Source: Tritrichomonas musculus (taxonomy: Eukaryota > Parabasalia > Tritrichomonadida > Tritrichomonadidae). Taken from it: DNA of 64,000 nt. Shown one piece after another: positions 58,967 through 64,000 of this stretch (positions within the stretch are counted from its first letter, which is position 1; each line of letters begins with the position of its first letter). The stretch covers positions 10,788,001 through 10,852,000 of the forward strand of contig JAPFFF010000001.1 in assembly GCA_039105265.1 (NCBI GenBank). The letters are read 5' to 3'. The translations under genes and the position numbers were made by a program. Below the pieces are notes generated by a model that was not told where the DNA came from, did not search any database, and saw only the letters and a list, made by a program, of their open reading frames with translations.

Positions 58967-59071
58967 AAAACCCCGTACCATTTTTTGACCTTATTTTTTA
59001 ACCTTTTTTCACCGGTGGCTATTTATACATTCAAATATCTCATTGAAAAACTAAAATGGTACGGGGGTTTT
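58967..59071. repeat. 105-bp unit with inverted ends
   Basis: AAAACCCCGTACCATTTT (58967-58984) pairs with AAAATGGTACGGGGGTTTT (59053-59071), with one extra G. The spacer is about 68 bp. It may be a tiny MITE or a structured regulatory RNA/DNA element; it starts only 19 bp from the 150-bp element. Confidence 0.6.
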
Positions 59072-59375
59072 CCTGTCTTCTAAATAAATGTATGATGATT
59101 TCTATTTGTCAAAACTTTGTTTTTAAATTTTTAAGTAATTTAAATTAATTTTGAAAAATAATCAAGATCAAATGAGAGAAATTTTTGAAGATATCAGAAA
59201 CAGGGTTGGCCAACGTTGACGTTAAAATCGTTGAACAAAATGTTATATTGTTGAATTGAATGTCAACGTCAACGACATTACGGCCATTGATTATAACCGT
59301 TTCTATTTGGTCATAACGACATGTTAACGTTGAAATAATGTTGAATCAATGAATTAAGTTAACGTAGTAGCTATA

Positions 59376-59432
59376 CTAAGGAGGGTTCGGCACTACGTGC
59401 TTCACCCACGTTCGCTTCGCTCACTCCCTTAG
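59376..59432. other. GC-rich structured patch
   Basis: CTAAGGAGGG at the left and CTCCCTTAG at the right pair with one bulge, and inside are GCACTACGTGC and ACCCACGTTCGCTTCGCTCA with further short palindromes. Much more GC-rich than its surroundings. It may mark the end of the element that brought in the helicase gene; no partner copy was found in the window. Confidence 0.4.
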
Positions 59433-59872
59433 CTCTAATTCATTCAGTCTACCAAAAATTGTCATTTTTGTCATCCTCGACCAAATTAGTATATATACCC
59501 GCCACAGTCGCGTGACAGCTAATTTAATTGACGAAATCCCCCAAAAATCAGCTGTTTTTGTATTTAATTTAGTGCTACTTGTGGCACAAGACTATAGATA
59601 TATGTCTATATATGACAATACTAATAACGAAAACCTATAATTATGGCTAAATAAACTATTATAATAGGCGAAATCGGCTATATTAATATGAAACCGTTTC
59701 TAAACAATTCCATAGTTATACTCATATACGACATTATCGAGATTGTGTCCAATAAAGTAGAACTAATAGTGGCAGATAATGAATGACTATTGTAGCATAT
59801 AATGAATGACTATATGTATAAATAATAGGTTTGATATGTGAATTATATGAAAATTTTATCCAACTGAAACCA

Positions 59873-61587
59873 ATGACACTGAACACTATGTTATACGATC
59901 ACGTATATGAAGGTATGAAATCCATATCTATAAATGATTTCCGTGATGACGATGATCCATTGAAACAACAAATCGAACCAATACCAACACCAGAAGAAGT
60001 CCATGATCCGTCATATATACGATGGCAGATGTTTGATGAGATCCCTGAACGATTATACACTATACAGTGTGAAGGTTACTTCGATAAGAACGGCCATCCA
60101 TTAGAAGATGAAACAACGATTAAACACCTAACTAATGGTGAACCACCAATAAATATCGATGATGAACTAGAACTTTGTGATGAGAATGGCGATGTAATCG
60201 ATTATATGGATTATGAAGATTATTATTATTGTATGGATCACAACAAATATGATTTACGTAAGATCACTAAACAAATCCGGACTAAGAAGTTCATCTGTGA
60301 AGCTCCAATCGGTTCTGGTAAATCGACTGCTATTCGTAAATGGATTGCATCGCATAGTACAGAGAGGTTTATGGTAATAGTTCCAACAGTGAATATCGCT
60401 GAAGAGTTCTATACCAAGTTGAGTGATATGGATGTTAATTCCATTCGGTTGTGTGTTAACGATAATGCGTTTAAAGAGTTTCACAAAGCTGTACACAATG
60501 AAGTTAATGTGATTATTACTACATACAACACAGCTTCTAAATGTTTAGGTGATTTAATCGAAGAATATTACATGAACGAACAACGATTAGATTACTTTCT
60601 AGTGATTGACGAAGCACATATGTTACTACAACATATTGGATTAATTGAGATTACTAAAGAGTTCGATAAGGTTGCGTTAATAAGTGCTACAGCTGATGAT
60701 ATTAAACACTTCGCGTGTTTTAGAGATTACATAATCGTTAATCCATGTATCGATAAGAGATACAATCGAAATATATACGTTAACAAGTTGATACCAGATG
60801 CTGATGAACAACGAGCTGAGATAGTTAACTTAATCGATACAAAGCGAATGAAATACGATAAAGTATTAATTAAGATCGAAGATAAGAAACAATGTACTTT
60901 ATTGAAAGAGATGTTGAAAGATAGATACAAGGTTGCTTTATATACAGGTGATAACAAAGAGGTTAAGTTGAATGAAGATGGTTTGTTCGATGAAGATGTT
61001 GATGTTGTTATATCTACCTCATCTATCCAGAATGGACAGTCCATTAAAGAGAATATTCTATCTGTATTCGTCCAAAATATATCGATACTGTATCCAGTGT
61101 TAAACAGTTTCTAGGTCGAAACCGAAATCGAAACTCGGATGTATATGTATATGTTCGATATGGTAAACACATGAACAAGAGAAAGTACTCGATACCGAAC
61201 AACAGATATGAGAGATACTTAAACGAACTGCGTGATAGAGCATGGAATTGTATGAGTAAAACAGGTTGGAATGTCGCATTATATGAGTTTGGTCGTGTAC
61301 GATTCGGCAAATCTGCTGTTGATGACGATTCACAAAGTGAAGTTCTCGAAGAGAATGATGAACCAGTTGATGATGATGAATCTGTTGATGATGAATCTGT
61401 TGATGAACCTATCATTAATGAACCTATCGTTGATGAACCTATCGTTAATGAACATGTCGTTGATGAACATGTCGTTAATGAACATGTCGTTGATGAACAT
61501 GTCGTTAATGAACCTATCGTTGATGAACATGTCGTTAATGAACCTATCGTTGATGAACATGTCGTTAATGAACCAGTTTTTTCATAA
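59873..61587 (+). pseudogene. SF2 helicase gene of virus-like or mobile origin with acidic repeat tail (broken)
   Basis: The helicase core starts best at ATG 59873. Motifs are APIGSGKSTAIRKW (Walker A, ~144-157), VIVPTVNIAEEF (Ia), NVIITTYNTASK, FLVIDEAHM (motif II, DEAH ~246), LISATADD (III, ~271) and DVVISTSSIQNGQS (V). The nearest look is to herpes/NCLDV/phage-type origin-binding or replicative SF2 helicases rather than to host RNA helicases. The 3' part codes for a Val/Asn/Asp/Glu/His tail made of 15-bp units (61381-61580). The reading frame is broken about once. Codon use (ATCGAT, CGT, CGA) is like the Polinton-like element and unlike host genes. Treated as a fossil of a virus-like or mobile element; no capsid or polymerase is seen nearby. 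Confidence 0.65.
61381..61580 (+). repeat. 15-bp coding minisatellite in the helicase tail
   Basis: About 13 units of the form GTT(G/A)ATGAAC(C/A)T(A/G)TC, coding alternately V-D-E-(H/P) and V-N-E-(H/P). Because the unit is a multiple of three, copy-number change keeps the frame. Confidence 0.9.
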
Positions 61588-61686
61588 TTGCAAATAGAAA
61601 ATCTATACGATGAGACAAAAAAATATGTGTTAAATCGCACAGTTATATTTTCGATCTACTCTTAGTTAATTTTATTTTCATTCAAA

Positions 61687-61854
61687 ATGAACTTGACTTT
61701 TCTGGCAAGAAGTTTGGGTTGGATAAGCCGTAACCGGCTGTTCCATGTTTTCAGGAATATAATTCTTATGGAACTTACCATCACAGTGAGTAATTTGTTA
61801 GAAAATCACAGGGACAATCCTCGGGAAATTTATATCGTTCAATTATATATATAA
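61687..61854 (+). pseudogene. Small frame followed by decayed acidic tail
   Basis: A 55-codon frame (MNLTFLARSLGWISRNRLFH...) begins at ATG 61687, six bases after TTTTCATTC, which fits an initiator. After its TAA at 61852-61854 the same frame continues as Asp/Glu-rich codons (YENEDESGEEEDCEDNDDFE) with further stops up to about 62090. This looks like a once longer host protein with an acidic tail that has decayed. The Lys/Met-rich frame on 61862-62116 is a by-product of GAAGAA-type codons. Confidence 0.3.
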
Positions 61855-61860
61855 ATAGAT

Positions 61861-62090
61861 TATGAAAATGAAGATGAAAGTGGTGAAGAAGAAGATTGTG
61901 AAGATAATGATGATTTTGAATAAGAAAAAGATGATGATAAAGATTGTGAAGATAATGATGATTGTGAAGAAGAAGAAGAAGATTGTTAAGATTGTGAAGA
62001 AGAAGATGAAAATTCTGAAGACGATGATGAAGTTGATGATTATGAAGAAGAAGAAGAAGTTTAAGATTAAAATGAAGAAGACAAATAATA
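61861..62090 (+). repeat. GAA/GAT-rich simple sequence
   Basis: Low-complexity purine-rich DNA made of GAAGAAGAT, GATGAT and GATTGTGAAGATAATGATGAT words, the last seen twice. It is the coding relic of the acidic tail described for 61687. Confidence 0.7.
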
Positions 62091-62424
62091 TTGGTAAGAA
62101 GATGATGCATATTTAGATAGATTTTTTTTATACTCAAGATTGATATGTGATATAAAAAAAAATCCATCTGGAAAATGATTTCCCAAAAATTTTTAGGTAA
62201 AATTTATGGGACAAAAAAGCGACATTGTCCAGGGAAGTCCCGAGAAGTCCCAAAAGGCATACCTGCATTATGCTAATTCAAAATTGAAATGCGAATGGTA
62301 TCTTTTAATTTTTAGAAACAGAAAAAGCAGAAAGAAGGTATAAATCCTCATAAAATGAAACTGGTCAAAAGAAATAAAATAAATGTCAATTTTATTTTTT
62401 TTTTTTAACAAATACAAACATTTT
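62091..62424. other. 3' flank of the cyclase-like gene
   Basis: No gene. A phrase GGGAAGTCCCGAGAAGTCCC near 62232 is a short direct repeat. T run at 62394-62406. Confidence 0.6.
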
Positions 62425-64000
62425 TTATTTTGGATTAATGAGATATGTTGTCATAGTTTGCCCACCTCGGATTTCCGTATCACCACGCTCAATGATATGA
62501 AAACCAGCTGTGAAAATGAGTTCATAAACTGCTCTTGTTACTTGGACCTGCATTGGAACATCCGTGATTGTCATCTGTGATGCAATCTCCATCACAGATC
62601 CGATCACCTGCAGCATTGGCTTCTGATTCTCAATAACACCAGCAACGACGGGTCCTCCAGTGTGAATACCAACGGATAATTTGATATCATATTCTGTCTT
62701 TTTAGAGAGATCTTCGACTAAATTTATCATTTTGAGAGCAAACTTAGCTGCTTGTTCGGCATGTCTTTCTGGCTTATTTAAATCGGAAATGAGGCCACCT
62801 GCGAACACGTAAGTTGTTCCAAATGAACGAACCTTACAAAGTAAGTCGAAATCTTCGATTTCTTCATCGAATATTTTTAGAAGATCTGAGGCTAGTTGAA
62901 GCTTTTCTTGAGATACGTTATCACTTTCTTTGCCAAAGTGGACATCGAGGCAACCAATGGTTGCTGTCTGAACGACGAAGCTGAATCCCTCGTAATCTGT
63001 TTCCATGAAAGAGTTTGCGAGCTTATCTGGAAGTATCTGTAATAAAAGATCGTGAGCGAGTGACTGCTCTTGATTAATCATCTGCTTTCTAACATAAAAA
63101 TGCGTACAATCTTCGAAAATAATGGCCAGTTTCTCGACTTTTGAAACTCCGCCTTCTTCTACTGCACCTTCCGAATTCATCGCAATTACAGTGCAAGAAA
63201 GATGAACTAAACGGCCATCAAAAGTTTTACCTGATATATTCATCGTAAATCTTGGCTTGAATTTGCCTGATATACATTCATTTAGATGGAAAATAAAATC
63301 AGTCCAAGAGCCTTCTAAAATTGAATCATTTTCACTTTTTGAGTTGGACTTTTTGATAGGCCTATCAAAATTCTCAATATTTTCATTTAATAAAGCTAAG
63401 CTAGTATCTGAGCTTGATTCTACATTTGTTATCAAGTCAGGCAATGATTGACCTTTTAGGCTTTGATCATTTAGTGTTTTAACAAAATTCTTGAAAACAT
63501 CATTAATTTGATTCTTAATTGGATTCAAATACAGTTTCAAATTTTGAACTTCGCCTTCTTTATGCTCTTGGTTTTGATCGTTATTGCTATTTTCTTGGTT
63601 TTCATTTTGATTTACATTCTCATTTTCTTCATTTTGATTTTGCTGTGTAACGATGTGAAAGAATGCTGGATTATTTTTGATAATTACAAGATTTTGGTCC
63701 AGAATAACAATTCCTTTTGGATCCATTTCGACAGTGTATTCAACATTTAAGAAAGATGTGTTTGCTTTTTCCATTGTTCTTTTCTCGTTTTCAATCAGCA
63801 TAACTATATTTTGATTCTCGAGTAGGACTTGCGGGCTTATGTAATGATAAAACCGCAAAGAAGCACGAATTGAAAAATGTCTTTCAAGTAGATAAAGAAC
63901 AACCAAAAGATATGCAAATATTTGAGCAGCTATAGAAACAGACATAATTGCAACTTCGTTACTATAATAATCATTGATGTCCATATCGACATATTTTTCA
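62425..64000 (-). CDS. 3' part of an adenylate/guanylate cyclase-like membrane protein (runs off the right edge)
   Basis: The frame is open to the window edge upstream of Met 63984, so the N-terminus is missing. Numbering from that Met: a transmembrane helix at ~13-34 (IMSVSIAAQIFAYLLVVLYLL), a PAS-like segment ~70-110 (DPKGIVILDQNLVIIKNNPAFF), an Asn/Gln/Glu-rich insertion, and a class III cyclase domain at ~300-515. The domain has CLDVHFG (first metal Asp), KVRSFGTTYVFAGG (adenine Lys kept, but the second metal Asp of 'GDAY' is Thr) and VIGSVMEIASQM, where 'GDxVNxASRM' would have Asp, Asn and Arg. These losses suggest an inactive or partner-dependent cyclase. Trichomonads have many large, multi-pass cyclases of this type. 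Confidence 0.82.
   Translation of the reverse strand, partial: EKYVDMDINDYYSNEVAIMSVSIAAQIFAYLLVVLYLLERHFSIRASLRFYHYISPQVLLENQNIVMLIENEKRTMEKANTSFLNVEYTVEMDPKGIVILDQNLVIIKNNPAFFHIVTQQNQNEENENVNQNENQENSNNDQNQEHKEGEVQNLKLYLNPIKNQINDVFKNFVKTLNDQSLKGQSLPDLITNVESSSDTSLALLNENIENFDRPIKKSNSKSENDSILEGSWTDFIFHLNECISGKFKPRFTMNISGKTFDGRLVHLSCTVIAMNSEGAVEEGGVSKVEKLAIIFEDCTHFYVRKQMINQEQSLAHDLLLQILPDKLANSFMETDYEGFSFVVQTATIGCLDVHFGKESDNVSQEKLQLASDLLKIFDEEIEDFDLLCKVRSFGTTYVFAGGLISDLNKPERHAEQAAKFALKMINLVEDLSKKTEYDIKLSVGIHTGGPVVAGVIENQKPMLQVIGSVMEIASQMTITDVPMQVQVTRAVYELIFTAGFHIIERGDTEIRGGQTMTTYLINPK

Larger units (their letters stand above)
58726..59872. other. Repeat- and palindrome-rich region without a gene
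   Basis: Contains the second 150-bp element (58799-58948), a 105-bp inverted-repeat unit (58967-59071), a set of AACGTT/GACGTT inverted words (about 59205-59286), and a structured GC-rich patch (59376-59432). No coding frame. Confidence 0.7.

Noticed and set aside
61044-61640. Ser/Thr-rich antisense frame opposite the helicase tail
   Set aside because: Repeats such as CSSTIGSLTT are the reverse reading of the 15-bp coding minisatellite.
61862-62116. Lys/Met-rich 84-codon frame and its Leu/His-rich antisense frame
   Set aside because: Both are reading-frame shadows of a GAA/GAT-rich acidic-tail relic.
1-64000. tRNA or rRNA genes and spliceosomal introns
   Set aside because: No cloverleaf with a GGTTCGAATCC-type arm, no rRNA core, and no GT...AG interruptions with the trichomonad-type branch and acceptor signal were found in the conserved genes by eye.

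Overview
The window looks like nuclear DNA of a parabasalid protist, most likely a Tritrichomonas-type trichomonad. It is very AT-rich, its protein genes are long and show no introns, intergenic DNA is short and AT-rich, and several starts lie just downstream of TCA-type sites like the trichomonad initiator. The protein families fit a free-living or parasitic protist: TOR kinase, RAVE/Rav1, UBR-type ubiquitin ligase, class III cyclase, BTB plus F5/8C proteins, ankyrin proteins and ribosomal protein eS19. The assignment is inference; no rRNA or marker gene fixes the species.

Layout. 1-4.7 kb: the 3' end of an unknown gene, a single-pass membrane protein, a short Tubby-domain protein and a small unknown gene. 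4.8-22 kb is an accessory island of nested mobile or virus-like DNA: (a) 4819-9380, a giant inverted repeat with arms of about 1.56 kb around a repeat-rich centre; (b) about 9.5-14.1 kb, a fossil of a CRESS-DNA (circular Rep-encoding ssDNA) virus with a broken Rep, a hairpin carrying the nonanucleotide TAATATTAC, several compact small genes and a capsid-like fragment; (c) 14.06-15.0 kb, a decayed DNA transposon (P/THAP-type transposase remnant) set in the capsid-like region; (d) an unknown broken gene; (e) a 23-bp minisatellite split by a 4,830-bp Polinton/Maverick-like element (16709-21538) with 504-bp terminal inverted repeats and a 6-bp target duplication ATCGTT.

23-58.7 kb is a dense housekeeping block: an FG/coiled-coil nucleoporin-like gene, Rav1/DMXL, a HAD phosphatase, a RasGAP-like protein, TOR kinase, a coiled-coil protein, an ARM-like protein, a UBR E3 ligase, eS19, a BTB-BACK-F5/8C protein, a large ankyrin protein and a Sec13/Seh1-like beta-propeller. 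Two of these genes, both nucleoporin candidates, carry the same 150-bp element just upstream of their starts.

58.8-64 kb: repeat and palindrome-rich DNA, an SF2 helicase gene of foreign appearance with a repetitive acidic tail (broken), an acidic-tailed pseudogene, and the 3' part of an adenylate-cyclase-like gene that runs off the right edge and lacks several catalytic residues.

The most unusual material is the CRESS-virus fossil with trichomonad-style transcription signals, and the short Polinton-like element that lacks any recognisable integrase or polymerase.
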